The notes: generated by a model not told the origin, from the sequence alone. A DNA stretch of 64,000 nucleotides from Allocoprobacillus halotolerans (GCF_024399475.1 NZ_CP101620.1:2027608-2091607); one strand, 5' to 3'. Shown: positions 1-11,175, counted from the first letter of the stretch. Program-made: numbers and translations.

Positions 1-1983
1 ATAGCAATCCAACAACGACAGCTTTTTCCAGTGTTTTTTGGCTCAGCTTTAAAAAATCAAGGGATAGAAACTTTTCTTGATACCTTAGACACATATACTA
101 TAGAGTCTACATATCCACAAGATTTAGATGGTTTTGTCTTTAAAGTGACTCATGAACAAGGAAGTCGTTTGACGCATGTTAAATTAACTGGTGGTGCATT
201 GCATGTCAAAGATATGATTGGTGATGAAAAAGTGGATCAGATTCGTTTTTATAATGGTTTGAAATATACTTTGGTGTCAAGTGCTAAAGCAGGTGATGTT
301 GTGGCTTTAAAAGGATTAAAAAATTTTTTACCAGGAATGTCTTTAATGAATCAAACATCAATCAAACCGGTTATGATTCCATATATGAATTATCGGATTG
401 TTTTATCTCCTCAATGTGATCAGCATCAAATGTTGAAAAAATTACAAATGTTAGCTCAAGAAGATCCAACTTTACAAATTTCCTATATGCCTGAAACTCA
501 GGATATTTATGTTCAATTGATGGGTGAAATTCAAATTGAAATCTTACAAAATATCATTCGTGAAAGATTTCAAGAAGAAGTGCATTTTGATCATGGTGAG
601 ATTTTATATAAGGAAACTTTAGCAAAACCAGTTGAGGGAGTCGGACATTTTGAACCACTGCGTCATTATGCTGAAGTCCATGTTTTATTAGAACCACTAG
701 AAAGCGGCAGTGGTTTGGTATATGAAAGTCAATGTTCAACAGATATATTACCACTCAATTATCAGCGTTTAATTGTGACTCATTTTCAAGAAATTGAGCA
801 TCGTGGTGTTTTGACAGGTGCACCAATTACTGATATGAAAATAACCTTATTAACAGGAAAAGCCCATCAAAAACATACGGAGGGTGGAGATTTTCGTGAA
901 GCGACTTATCGTGCGATACGTCATGGTTTAAAACGTGGAGAATCTATTCTATTAGAACCCTATTATGATATTCAGATGCGTATTCCTCAAGAATCCTTGA
1001 GTCGTGTGCTTTATGATATGGAAAAAAGGCATACAAAAGTGACGATGGAAGACAAACAAGGCATGGTGAATCTATATGGTGAAGGACCAGTTTCTTGTTT
1101 ACAAGATTATCAACAAGAAATTATTGCATTGACAAAAGGTAAAGGCTATATGTCTTGTTCATTAAAAGGCTATTTCCCTTGTCATAATCAAGAAGAAGTG
1201 ATTCTACAAAAACACTATGATAGTGAAGTTGATCAAGAATATCCTACCGGTTCTGTATTTTGTCAACATGGTGCAGGATTCTATGTGAAATGGCAGGATG
1301 TAGAAAAATATATGCATATTCCCTATCAATATAACAAACATAAAAAACGTGAAAATATATCTCAAGAAATGAAATCTTATCAAAATGAAGATGAAGAACT
1401 GGATGCTATTTTTCAACGCACCTATGGGCTAGTCAAACGTCGCTTGGCAGATGATTATTATCGTCCTCAACCTAAACAGGAATCTATGCAAGTTCAAGTG
1501 AAACCAGAATGCCTTTTGATTGATGGATATAATGTGATTCATTCTTGGTCGACATTAAAAGAAATCGCCCACGAGAATTTGGCTGTTGCTCGTGATCGCT
1601 TGATTGATATTTTAGGTAATTATCAAGGATATAAACAATGTCTTATGATTATTGTTTTTGATGCCTATAAAGTTAAACAAAATCCAGGGCATCAAGAACG
1701 ATTACATAATGTTTATGTTGTTTATACTAAAGAAGCACAGACAGCAGATATGTACATCGAGCGTGTGACACATCAGTTAGCAAGTGAATATCGTGTCGTT
1801 GTTGCGACTTCTGATGCATTGGAACAATCCATTGTGATTGGAAGAGGGGCACGTCGTATGTCATCAAGAGAACTAGCTTTAGAAGTAGAAGCTGTCAGTC
1901 GTGAACATTTTCAGGAGTTTCAAAGAAAACAACCAAAACATCATGAATTTTTATTAGAGGATGTTAAAAATTATAAAAAATAA
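1..1983 (+). CDS. TetM-like translation factor GTPase family protein with C-terminal NYN domain (5' partial)
   Basis: The frame is already open at base 1, so the start codon and the GTPase domain lie outside the window. What remains matches the EF-G/TetM-type domains that follow the G domain (for example LFPVFFGSALKNQGIE near the start and an elongation-factor domain IV/V region up to about codon 470). It is followed by a NYN/YacP-type (DUF901) domain: LIDGYNVIH around codons 496-504 counted from base 31, then VFDAY, TADMYIE and ATSDALEQ, which supply the acidic residues of a PIN-like nuclease fold. Known family: ribosome-protection-like factors of Firmicutes. Tetracycline resistance is not implied, because the housekeeping-like fused versions are of unknown role. 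Ends at a strong bidirectional terminator. Confidence 0.85.
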   Translation: MAIQQRQLFPVFFGSALKNQGIETFLDTLDTYTIESTYPQDLDGFVFKVTHEQGSRLTHVKLTGGALHVKDMIGDEKVDQIRFYNGLKYTLVSSAKAGDVVALKGLKNFLPGMSLMNQTSIKPVMIPYMNYRIVLSPQCDQHQMLKKLQMLAQEDPTLQISYMPETQDIYVQLMGEIQIEILQNIIRERFQEEVHFDHGEILYKETLAKPVEGVGHFEPLRHYAEVHVLLEPLESGSGLVYESQCSTDILPLNYQRLIVTHFQEIEHRGVLTGAPITDMKITLLTGKAHQKHTEGGDFREATYRAIRHGLKRGESILLEPYYDIQMRIPQESLSRVLYDMEKRHTKVTMEDKQGMVNLYGEGPVSCLQDYQQEIIALTKGKGYMSCSLKGYFPCHNQEEVILQKHYDSEVDQEYPTGSVFCQHGAGFYVKWQDVEKYMHIPYQYNKHKKRENISQEMKSYQNEDEELDAIFQRTYGLVKRRLADDYYRPQPKQESMQVQVKPECLLIDGYNVIHSWSTLKEIAHENLAVARDRLIDILGNYQGYKQCLMIIVFDAYKVKQNPGHQERLHNVYVVYTKEAQTADMYIERVTHQLASEYRVVVATSDALEQSIVIGRGARRMSSRELALEVEAVSREHFQEFQRKQPKHHEFLLEDVKNYKK

Positions 1984-2037
1984 AAACGCATAGTGCTATG
2001 AAGAATAAAGTTTTCTTATAGCATTTTGCGTTTTTTT
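1983..2037. terminator. Bidirectional terminator between convergent genes
   Basis: A long inverted repeat (AAACGCA-TAGTGCTAT pairing with ATAGCAT-TTTGCGTTT) is flanked by A and T runs on both sides. It serves the NYN-fusion gene on the plus strand and the permease on the minus strand. Confidence 0.8.
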
Positions 2038-2875
2038 AAAAGATTTGTAAAAGAATACCCATTAGTGAAGCACTGATAAACATAATAAACATGATTCTTA
2101 AAATATCTTTTTTATTATCATACATACGTAACAATACAAGTAATCCTAAACCAGCACTTGTCATTAATCCAGCAAATAAAGTTCCAAAACTTAAAACACC
2201 ATCAAGATAAAGTTGAGAAAGAATGACGCTGGCAGCACAGTTTGGAATAAAGCCAGTGATAGCACCCAAAATAGGTTGTAATAATGAACCATGAACAAAA
2301 ATATAGTTAAGAGTCTGTGTACCAATTTCCTCCATGAGCCATGTTAAAGCAAAATTAACAATGAAAATAAAGATAAAGATTTTTAAGGTATGCAACAAAG
2401 CTAGATAGACAATTCCATGACCATGTTCTTCTTCCTGACAATGTTCATGGATATCATGTAAACTATGGTTTTGATGAAGATGATGCGATTGGATTAAAGC
2501 ATCCACAAGATATCCAACACTTATCGCTACAATTATTTTTAAAAGAATAATCAAGAATAATGTTTGTGATTGTTGTGGTTGAGCAATCAAAATAGGAATA
2601 GCGTCATCACTTGTCGCAATAAAAACTGATAATAATGTTCCTAAACTAATACTTTGATTCATATATAAGCCACTGGCAATGACAGAAAATCCACATTGTG
2701 GAATAATACCTAAAAAACTACCAATCAAAGGACCAAGTCTTTGTGCTGATGCAAGAAAGGTTTGAAATCTTTGATTATTTTTATGTTCAATGTATTCCAT
2801 TAATAAATATGTGAAAAATAAAAAAGGAACCATTGGGATTAAATCATGTAAAGAATGTTCTAATATATGTATCAT
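2036..2875 (-). CDS. Putative heavy-metal/manganese-type 10-TM permease (ArsP_2-like)
   Basis: Hydrophobic protein of about 279 residues with many predicted membrane spans arranged as two repeats. Each repeat carries a related motif: GIIPQCGFSVIASGLYM in the first half and GFIPNCAASVILSQLYLDG in the second. A central cytoplasmic loop is rich in His and Glu (HHLHQNHSLHDIHEHC), a plausible metal-binding segment. This is the pattern of the putative Mn/arsenic exporter family related to ArsP. The start is set at the ATG at 2875 because GGAGGTC sits just upstream; a longer in-frame start at 2887 has no ribosome site. It stands alone, transcribed divergently from nrdA. The substrate is inferred only from the family. 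Confidence 0.75.
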   Translation of the reverse strand: MIHILEHSLHDLIPMVPFLFFTYLLMEYIEHKNNQRFQTFLASAQRLGPLIGSFLGIIPQCGFSVIASGLYMNQSISLGTLLSVFIATSDDAIPILIAQPQQSQTLFLIILLKIIVAISVGYLVDALIQSHHLHQNHSLHDIHEHCQEEEHGHGIVYLALLHTLKIFIFIFIVNFALTWLMEEIGTQTLNYIFVHGSLLQPILGAITGFIPNCAASVILSQLYLDGVLSFGTLFAGLMTSAGLGLLVLLRMYDNKKDILRIMFIMFISASLMGILLQIF

Positions 2876-3011
2876 ATTGACCTCCAATAGGCTACTATCT
2901 TAGCATAATTTTAAAGAAAATGCTAATGATATGATGTTCAAATTTTTATGGGCATATCAGTGGTCAAATGAATTTTTGATATGATAGAATGCATTCAAGG
3001 ATGTGAAATAA

Positions 3012-5266
3012 ATGAATACAAATAAAGAAATGATAGATGCTTTTTTAAAAGTCTTTCATCATCAAAAATTTGCTTGTGTTTTGAATAAAGTTAATCAGGA
3101 CTTTTGTCAAAACAATGATTATTTACAACGTTTATATCAAAGGTGGCATCATTTTTATCATGTTTCCATGACAGAACATGATGCTTTGACAGCTTTGATT
3201 CAAGTGAGTTTAGAAATGATCAGTGTTGAAGAACCACAATGGGAAATGATAGCAGCAAGATTTTTAGCTTATGATATTCATCAACAAGTGGCAAAACAGA
3301 TGAAATTACGACAAATTTCTTCTTTTTATCAGAAAATAAAATATTTAACACAGGAAGGATATTATGGCAGCTATATTTTAGAACATTATACTTTACAAGA
3401 TATTGAGGTATTGGAAAATTATTTACAAAATGAACGTGATGAATTATTTAATTATAGTGGACTTGATTTATTATACAAACGTTATTTAATTCACGATTAT
3501 TCTCATCAGGTGTTAGAAACGCCACAAGAAATGTTTATGGGAATGGCAATGCATCTGGCAATGAAAGAAAAACAACGTGTGTTTTGGGCAAAACAGTTTT
3601 ATGATATTTTCAGTACTTTAAAAGTTACGATGGCAACACCAACCATGGCTAATGCCAGAAAACCATTTCATCAAATGAGTTCATGTTTTATAGATGTTGT
3701 GGATGATTCTTTGCAAGGTATTTATCAAAGTTTAGATAATTTTGCACAGGTTTCTAAGTATGGTGGTGGTATGGGATTATATTTTGGTAAAGTCCGTGCC
3801 AATGGAAGTTCTATTCGTGGATATAAAGGGGCAGCAGGTGGTGTCATACGTTGGCTCAAACTCGTTAATGATACTGCCGTTGCGGTTGATCAGTTAGGTG
3901 TGCGCCAAGGTGCAGCAGCGGTTTATTTGGATGTATGGCATAAAGATTTACCAGAATTTTTACAAATTAGAACAAATAATGGTGATGATCGTATGAAAGC
4001 ACATGATATTTTTCCAGCCGTTTGTTATCCTCGTTTATTTTGGAAACTTGCTAAGGAAAACCTTGATGCACCATGGTATATGATGTGTCCTCATGAAATT
4101 TATGAAGTCAAAGGCTATCATTTGGAAGATAGTTATGGGGATGAGTGGCAACGACGCTATCAAGAATGTATTGAGGATGAACGTATCTCTAAAAGAGTCA
4201 TGAGTGTTAAAGAAGTTGTGAGATTGATTATTCGTTCACTTGTGGAAACAGGAACACCATTTGCCTTTAATCGTGATGAAGTGAATGAAATGAATCCTAA
4301 TCATCATCAGGGTATGATTTATTGTAGTAATCTATGTAGTGAAATTGCTCAAAATATGCGAGCTATGACTTTTTGGGCCAAGAAGTCATAGAAATTGATC
4401 ATGAAAGCATTGTCGTAGAAAAAACAAAACCTGGGGATTTTGTAGTCTGTAATTTAGCTTCATTAACACTAGGAAGAATTCAGGTTGATGACGAAAATGA
4501 ACTTCAACACATTATTCAAACAACAATACGTGCTTTAGATAATGTTATAGATTTAAATTATTATCCTTTACCTTATGCGAAAATAACCAATCAAAAGTAT
4601 CGTGCTGTTGGTTTAGGAACAAGTGGTTATCATCATTTGTTATGCCAACAAGGAATTCCTTTTGAAAGTGAACAACATTTACAATTTGTTGATCAATTAT
4701 ATGAAAAAATCAATTATTATGCTTTAAAAGCATCTTGTGCTTTAGCCAAAGAAAAAGGAAGTTATGCTTATTTTTCAAAAAGTGATTATGATACAGGTGA
4801 TTATTTTCAAAAACGTCATTATCAATCTACAAAATGGCAAGAATTACAGAAACAAATTCATCAATATGGTTTACGCAATGGTTATTTAATGGCGATTGCA
4901 CCAACATCATCAACATCTATTATAGCAGGAACAACAGCGTCCATTGATCCTATCATGAAAAAGTTTTTTATTGAAGAAAAGAAAGGAACGATGATGCGAC
5001 GTGTTGCACCGGATTTAAATCCTCAAACTTTTTGGCTTTATAAAAATGCTCATTATATAGATCAAAGCTGGGTTATTCAAGCTGCAGGAATACGTCAACG
5101 TCATCTTGACCAATCGCAATCCGTCAATATTTATATGACTCAAGAATTTACTTTTAGAAAGTTATTGGATCTCTATATTTTGGCTAGTGAATGTCATGTG
5201 AAGACACTTTATTATGTGAGAAGTCAATCTTTAGAGGTTGAAGAGTGCGAATCGTGCAGTGCATAA
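3012..5266 (+). CDS. nrdA: Ribonucleoside-diphosphate reductase, alpha subunit (frame break near 4370)
   Basis: Catalytic subunit that reduces ribonucleotides to deoxyribonucleotides. Visible features: the substrate-site region MATPTMANARKPFHQMSSCF, the glycine-rich SKYGGGMGLYFGKVRANGS, NLCSEIAQNM, GDFVVCNLASL, APTSSTSIIAGTTASIDP, and a C-terminal Cys pair (ECESCSA) for thioredoxin or glutaredoxin re-reduction. The frame breaks at a T5 run at 4370-4374. One extra T reads through as NMRAMTFLGQEVIEIDHES, as in homologues, giving a protein of about 752 residues. Followed after a few bases by nrdB with its own strong ribosome site, so this is a two-gene operon. The break is most likely a sequence error, since the gene is essential. 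Confidence 0.9.
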
Positions 5267-5276
5267 AGGAGGATAT

Positions 5277-6317
5277 ATGGAATTAAAAACAAAAGCATTA
5301 TTTAATGAAAAAGGTGATATAGATGTTAGAAAACGTCGTATGATTAATGGGAATACAACCAATTTAAATGATTTTAATCATATGAAATATCAATGGGTTC
5401 ATGACTGGTATCGACAGGCTATGAATAATTTCTGGATTCCAGAAGAAATTAATCTTTCACAAGATATCAAAGATTATCGTTTATTAAAAGAAGAAGAAAG
5501 ACAGGCCTATGATAAAATTCTTTCTTTTCTTGTTTTTTTAGATTCCTTACAAACAGCAAATTTACCCCATATTGGTGAATATATAACAGCTAATGAAATT
5601 AATCTTTGTTTAACCATCCAAGCATTTCAAGAAGCTGTTCATTCACAAAGCTATAGTTATATGTTAGATACGATTTGTTCTCCAGCTAAACGAGATGAAA
5701 TTCTTTATCAATGGAAATATGATAAGCATTTATTAAAACGTAATCAGTTTATTGGTGAACAGTATAATGCATTTATTCAGCAATCTGATGCTTTTACATT
5801 GATGAAAACAATCATGGCAAACTATATATTGGAAGGTATTTATTTTTATAGTGGTTTTATGTTTTTTTATAATTTGGGTCGTATGGGAAAAATGCCGGGA
5901 TCAGCACAAGAAATTCGTTATATTAATCGTGATGAAAATACACATCTATGGTTATTTAGAAATATGATTATTGAATTACAAAAAGAAGAGCCACAACTTT
6001 TTGATAAAGACAAAATAGAAGTTTATCGTGATATGCTTAAACGTGGTGTAACAGAGGAAATTGCTTGGGCACAATATGTATTAGGGGATCGAATTGAAGG
6101 ACTTACGCTTTCTATGATTAGTGATTATATTCATTATTTAGGTAATTTACGTGCGACATCATTAAATTTTGAACCTCTTTTTGAAGGATATGATCAAGAA
6201 CCAGAAACGATGCAATGGGTTCATCAATACAGTCAGGCGAATTTGATTAAAACAGATTTCTTTGAAGCAAAGTCAACAGCTTATGCTAAAGCAACTGCAA
6301 TTGAAGATGATTTGTAA
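5277..6317 (+). CDS. nrdB: Ribonucleoside-diphosphate reductase, beta subunit
   Basis: Radical-generating subunit of class Ia ribonucleotide reductase, 346 residues. Diiron and tyrosyl-radical residues are visible: D in FLDSLQ (about 89), E and H in QAFQEAVHSQSY (about 119 and 122) and the radical Tyr at about 126, then E in NYILEGIYFYSGF and E/H in NRDENTHLWLF. The start at 5277 follows AAAGGAGG at ideal spacing; an upstream in-frame ATG lies inside nrdA and is rejected. Intact, unlike its partner. The conserved Tyr argues for a classical tyrosyl-radical enzyme. Confidence 0.95.
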   Translation: MELKTKALFNEKGDIDVRKRRMINGNTTNLNDFNHMKYQWVHDWYRQAMNNFWIPEEINLSQDIKDYRLLKEEERQAYDKILSFLVFLDSLQTANLPHIGEYITANEINLCLTIQAFQEAVHSQSYSYMLDTICSPAKRDEILYQWKYDKHLLKRNQFIGEQYNAFIQQSDAFTLMKTIMANYILEGIYFYSGFMFFYNLGRMGKMPGSAQEIRYINRDENTHLWLFRNMIIELQKEEPQLFDKDKIEVYRDMLKRGVTEEIAWAQYVLGDRIEGLTLSMISDYIHYLGNLRATSLNFEPLFEGYDQEPETMQWVHQYSQANLIKTDFFEAKSTAYAKATAIEDDL

Positions 6318-6322
6318 TGAAA

Positions 6323-6344
6323 AAAGGGCAGCTTATTGCCCTTT
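6323..6344. terminator. Hairpin terminator after nrdAB, shared with the convergent gene
   Basis: AAAGGGCA-gctta-TTGCCCTTT hairpin in the short gap between nrdB and the convergent DUF2974 gene. It overlaps the last codons of the latter. Confidence 0.7.
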
Positions 6345-7513
6345 CTTGATTTTCTTCGCTTCTAACCAAAGCATATGTAAAACTTCTAATAACATATTAC
6401 GTGTTTTAGGTTTTAATAAAGTAATTTCTTTAATGGCAGTCATAATATGTTTATAAGAAATATGTGATAAATCAGAAAAATTATATATATTTAAACTATC
6501 AAATAATGAAAACATAGCTTCCACAAATTGATGTTTTTCTTCATGGCTTAGTTTTTCTAAAAAAGAATGACTTTAATCGCAAATTGAACACTTTCATAAG
6601 AAAGTTCATCCTGTTCAAAATGCTGGGCATTGATTTGCCATGAAAATGCATTGTGTTGCATCATACCAACTTCTTGACTTTGGACAACGGTATAATTTTC
6701 TTCATGACCTAAAACGATACCAAAGAAAGAATAATGTGGAATATAGCTGTGTATACGTGGGAGCATTGTTTGATAGGCGGTTGATTGTAAAATCTCGTCT
6801 TGAAAGCCTGGACCATCAAAATTATCAATCTGTTGAATGCGATTTTGGATGGTTTGATGACAAAAACATCCAGCAAAAATAGCGAGATTTCCACCTTTAG
6901 AATGACCCACAAGCCATAGGGGACGGTGCTGCTTGTATTCAAAATGTTTTTTGAAACGTTGCCATATAGAAGAAGATAAAAAAGGATTTTTTAAATCTTG
7001 AATGAGTGAAAAAGAAAGTGGTAGTTGCGCAACATGTTCTAAAAAGCGAACCGAAGATTCTTGGGCAGGAACAGTTTTTTCACAAAGCATTAAAAAATCT
7101 TCATGCCAGCCTATCAAAGAATCATCTGTTCCACGATATGTAATCACAATACGACCATCTTCTAATAATAAAGCCATTGCAGCAAATTGTTTGACCAGTT
7201 CTTTATTGACATCATTGACATAAGCAAGAATTTGAATGTTTTGATAACGAGGACTTTGTGCCATCTTTTCAAAGAGTTCATGACTTGGAATTTGAATTTT
7301 TGAAAGTTCTTCAACAGAAAGCGTTTGATTTCTTTGGTGATATTGATCATAGACTTCTTGTAAAGTTGGATAATCTAAATGATTGATAAGATCATCTAAA
7401 TAAACATAGGCGAGTTCACTAAAAATTAATGCATCAATTTCATTGTATGGAAATTGATTGGCTAAAAGATCGCCACGTAAATCTACATAATTTAAAATTG
7501 TATTGACGTTCAT
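6333..7513 (-). CDS. DUF2974 (Mbeg1-like) alpha/beta-hydrolase family protein (frame break near 6560)
   Basis: Member of the DUF2974 family of lipase-like proteins. The N-terminus NTILNYVDLRGDLLANQFPYNEIDALIFSEL is typical; IVITYRGTDDSLIGWHEDF and VGHSKGGNLAIFAG (nucleophile elbow GHSKG) give the hydrolase fold and Ser nucleophile. The frame closes at 6557, but one added base in the A6 run at 6559-6564 (T run on the coding strand) continues it as FLEKLSHEEKHQFVEAMF to a stop at 6333, giving about 393 residues. The start at 7513 has GGGTGATAAA upstream. Cellular role and substrate are unknown. Confidence 0.8.
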
Positions 7514-7643
7514 TTTATCACCCTTTTCTTTATGTAGGTGATTATTTTACATGATTTTTATGATAAATGCAAATGACAATGATATAATAATTCATTGCGA
7601 AAGATGTCGAAATATGATACGCTAACAAAAAGGATGTGGCATT

Positions 7644-9100
7644 ATGCAAAAAATAGATAATAAATATTTACGTCGTATTGTATATAGTATTCAATTTTTA
7701 ATGTCTATTGTTTTACTAGCAACAATGTATTTTATTCAATTTGTGCCTATGAAATATTTCATAAGTGCTGTTGTTGTTTTACTCGTATTTATGGTTGGAG
7801 AGTATTTCTTAATTTTTTATAAGAAAAAGGAAGCAAACGCTCATTATTAACACAATTGTTAAGTCTTTTATTGAGTTGTTTCATGGCAGTAGGTTCATTT
7901 TATATTTATAAAACTGGACAGGTTGTTGATTTATTAGCTGATGAACAATTTCAGACACGTGCTATTTCTGTCGTTGTTTTAAAAGATTCAACGATAAAAA
8001 ATGAACATCAATTACCTAAACATTTGCTTTCACATGTTTCTTATGTTGATGAATCGACTATGGATTATACAATTGCACAGATTGAAAAAGAAGTAGGAAA
8101 GATTTCTTTAGAAGATTCTTCAGATTTTCATCAGTTAGTTACTAAGCTTTATCAAAAAGATGTGGATGCGATTATTTTAGATGAAGCTTTTAGAAGTCTT
8201 GTGGAACAGGAAAAAGAAAACTTTAGTCAGGAAACACGTGTTATTTATCAAGTGAAGCGTGATGAAGCAGCTGTCAATGCTAAAAATGTTGATGTAACAC
8301 AAAAGCCATTTCTTATTTATATGAGTGGAAATGATGAATATGGCGATTTAACGGCAGTATCACGTAGTGATGTTAATATGTTAGTCGGAATTAATCCTGT
8401 AACAAAGCAGATTTTGTTAATTAGTATTCCACGAGATACGTATTATCCACTTCATCGTAATGGACAATATGATAAATTTACACATACAGGTATGTATGGT
8501 TTACAAGAAAGTATTGATACTTTAACGGATATTATTCATCAAGATATTAATTATTATGTTCGTATGAATTTTACTTCTTTTATGGATATTGTTGATGCTT
8601 TAGGCGATATTACTGTTAATTCAGCTGATGAGTTTACAACGAAGATAGGTGGGTATCATATTCAAAAAGGAGAAAATCATTTGAATGCAAAACAGGCGTT
8701 AGCCTTTGTAAGAGAAAGAAAATCATTTTTAGATGGAGATTTTGCAAGAGGAAGAAATCAACAACGTATGATTTCTGCCATTGTGAAAAAAATGTGTTCA
8801 CCAGCGATTTTAACATCTTTTTCTGATGTTTTAGATACAGTGAGTCAAAGTATTGAAACAAATATGTCAAGCGAGGAAATGAATGCTTTGGTTCAAATGC
8901 AATTGGCCGATATGCCTCAATGGGATATTCAGTCTTATCAGATTACTGGTGATAGTGCTTCTATGCCTTGTTATTCATTAGGGATGAATGCATCTGTTAT
9001 TATTCCTCATGAGTTATCAATACAACAGGCAAGTGAGTATATTGATCAATTCATGGCTAATGAAAAAATAGAAACACAATTAGGAGATTTACAACAATAA
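7644..9100 (+). CDS. LytR-CpsA-Psr (LCP) family glycopolymer-peptidoglycan ligase (frame break near 7826)
   Basis: LCP proteins attach teichoic acid or capsule-type polymers from undecaprenyl-phosphate to peptidoglycan, outside the membrane. The N-terminus holds two or three membrane spans. The LCP core follows: SRSDVNMLVGINPVTKQ, LLISIPRDTYYPL, YYVRMNFTSFMDIVDALGDI and KQALAFVRERKSFLDGDFARG, with the Arg and Asp residues that bind the lipid pyrophosphate. The frame breaks at an A5-GG run near 7824-7830. One added base joins FYKKKGSKRSLLTQLLSLLL to the rest, giving about 485 residues. Followed by the DUF3783 gene in the same operon. Confidence 0.88.
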
Positions 9101-9116
9101 AAGAAAGGATTTTATA

Positions 9117-9500
9117 ATGAAAGATACGATTTTGGTTTATTGTTTACCACAGGATATAAAGACAAAAATAGAAATGATTGGAAAAGATTTAAATATTTCT
9201 GTTAGTGAAATAGCAAGAGAAGATGTCAATCAGACAATGGGATATTTACTTCAAATGGATGGTTATTCTTTTCAAGAAGGAGCAACACCATCCATGAAGA
9301 TGGAAGACCCTTTTGTATTCTTTGCCTTAAACAATGATGAACAACTTGATTTATTATTACAAATGTTTCGTATGAAAGGAATTCCATTTATTCCTTATAA
9401 AGCTGTTTTAACACAACACAATGTTCATTATCGTTTTGTTCAATTATATCAAAGTGTTGCTGAAGAATATTTATATATGACAAATCAGAAACCTCAATAG
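9117..9500 (+). CDS. DUF3783 domain protein
   Basis: Small soluble protein of 127 residues that resembles the DUF3783 family (IARE-like N-terminal strand, then DPFVFFALNNDEQLDLLLQMFRMKGIPFIPYKAVLTQHN, the characteristic block). Function is not known. It begins 16 bases after the LCP gene with AAAGGA upstream, so the two are probably co-transcribed. It ends inside a terminator hairpin. Confidence 0.75.
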   Translation: MKDTILVYCLPQDIKTKIEMIGKDLNISVSEIAREDVNQTMGYLLQMDGYSFQEGATPSMKMEDPFVFFALNNDEQLDLLLQMFRMKGIPFIPYKAVLTQHNVHYRFVQLYQSVAEEYLYMTNQKPQ

Positions 9501-9514
9501 CAGGTTTCTTTTTT
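9488..9514 (+). terminator. Terminator of the LCP-DUF3783 operon
   Basis: GAAACCT-caatagc-AGGTTTC hairpin followed by a T6 run. The stop codon of the DUF3783 gene lies in the loop region. Confidence 0.85.
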
Positions 9515-9526
9515 ATAAAGAAAATC

Positions 9527-10993
9527 CTAAGCACTGGCATGCTTAGGATCACAAGTTAAGTTCATTTTTAATTTTCTTAATGTTTCATTATCTTTATTGC
9601 TTAAAATAACTGTTGAATGAATTTCGCAATCTTTTAATAATGTTAGAGCTTCAAGACATTTTTTAGCATTTTGATCATGTGCAGAAGCAATTGTTAGTGT
9701 TAGTAAGACTTCATCAATATCTAATAATGGGGTTTTCATATTTAAATAATCATTTTTTAGTGAAAGAATAGAATGTAACATTGTTGGTGAAATCAATTCA
9801 ATATCTTGTTCAATACCTGCTAAATATTTTAGCGCATTTAACATAGCTGCACTAGATGCACGTAATAATGATGATGTTTTACCACTGATTAAATGACCAT
9901 CATTTAATTCAATCGCACAAACAGGACCTTGACGTGTTTTCGCAACTTCTCTGGCAACAATGGCACATTTACGATTTTTAGCGTCAACACCAGCTTGAGA
10001 TAAAAGCATTTGCATTTTTTCTAAAGATTGATCATTGATTTTTCCCATTAAATAATCAACTTGTGCATGGTAGTAACGGCGTACAATTTCACGGCAGCTT
10101 GCATCTTTTGCAGCTTCATTATCAATAATTGCGTAACCTGCCATATTGACTCCCATATCTGTTGGAGAAGCATAAGGTGATTCACCAAAAATCTTTTTGA
10201 ACATTGTATTCAAGACAGGAAAAATTTCAATATCACGATTATAATTGACAGTTGTTTCACCATATTTTTCAAGATGAAATGGATCAATCATATTGACATC
10301 ATTTAAATCAATAGTTGCAGCCTCATAAGCCAAGTTAACAGGATGCTTTAATGGTAAATTCCAAATAGGAAAAGTTTCAAATTTCGCATAACCAGCACGA
10401 ATACCATGTAAATGCTCATGATATAACTGTGATAAACAAGTGGCCATTTTTCCTGAACCAGGACCAGGAGCTGTAACAACAACTAATGGTTTCGTTGTGA
10501 TAATATAATCATTCTTTCCAAATCCTTCAGGTGAAATAATGTGGTCAACATTATGAGGATATCCTTCAATAGGATATTGCATAAAGACTTTGATACCACG
10601 TTTTTCTAATTTTGTTTTAAAAGTATCAGCAGAATTTTGATGTTGATATTGCGTGATTGTAACACTTCCAACATATAATCCTACATGTTCATATTCATTA
10701 ATTAATCTTAAGACTTCATCATCATAAGAGATTCCTAAATCTCTTCTCATCTTGTGTCTTTCTAAATCTTTAGCACATACAGCAATAATGACTTCAACTT
10801 TATCTTTTAAAGTCAATAACATTTTCAGTTTACTATCAGGTTCAAAACCAGGTAAAACACGAGAGGCATGGGTATCATCAAAAAGTTTTCCTCCAAATTC
10901 CAAATAAAGTTTATTGTCAAATTGGGCAATTCTTTCTTGAATGTGTTTAGATTGTAATTCTACATATAATTCATTACTAAATGCTTTTTTCAT
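9527..10993 (-). CDS. DUF1846 domain protein
   Basis: Full-length (488 residues) member of the widespread DUF1846 family. Typical segments: IQERIAQFDNKLYLEFGGKL near the N-terminus, VVTAPGPGSGKMATCLSQLYHE (a nucleotide-binding-like GPGSGK loop), KFETFPIWNLPLKHPVNLAYEAAT, and GVNMAGYAI. The function is not established. The start at 10993 is chosen because AGGAG lies nine bases upstream; the longer start at 11017 lacks one. Single gene, divergent from mraY. Confidence 0.85.
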   Translation of the reverse strand: MKKAFSNELYVELQSKHIQERIAQFDNKLYLEFGGKLFDDTHASRVLPGFEPDSKLKMLLTLKDKVEVIIAVCAKDLERHKMRRDLGISYDDEVLRLINEYEHVGLYVGSVTITQYQHQNSADTFKTKLEKRGIKVFMQYPIEGYPHNVDHIISPEGFGKNDYIITTKPLVVVTAPGPGSGKMATCLSQLYHEHLHGIRAGYAKFETFPIWNLPLKHPVNLAYEAATIDLNDVNMIDPFHLEKYGETTVNYNRDIEIFPVLNTMFKKIFGESPYASPTDMGVNMAGYAIIDNEAAKDASCREIVRRYYHAQVDYLMGKINDQSLEKMQMLLSQAGVDAKNRKCAIVAREVAKTRQGPVCAIELNDGHLISGKTSSLLRASSAAMLNALKYLAGIEQDIELISPTMLHSILSLKNDYLNMKTPLLDIDEVLLTLTIASAHDQNAKKCLEALTLLKDCEIHSTVILSNKDNETLRKLKMNLTCDPKHASA

Positions 10994-11175
10994 TTTCTTC
11001 TCACTCCTAGTCAACATTATATAGAAAATGAATTGAAGATAAAGAAAATAATAAAAAAATATTATGTCGATAAATAATGGTAATTATTCAATAAAGATGA
11101 GCTTTTTTGATTGTTGTTATTGTGTAAAAAATATGATATATTGTAAAAAGATAAAAGAGGTAAAGGAGTCTTATT

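Noticed and set aside
1-1983. Tetracycline resistance gene
   Set aside because: The protein resembles TetM only at family level, has an extra NYN domain, and its G domain is not visible; no mobile element is near it.
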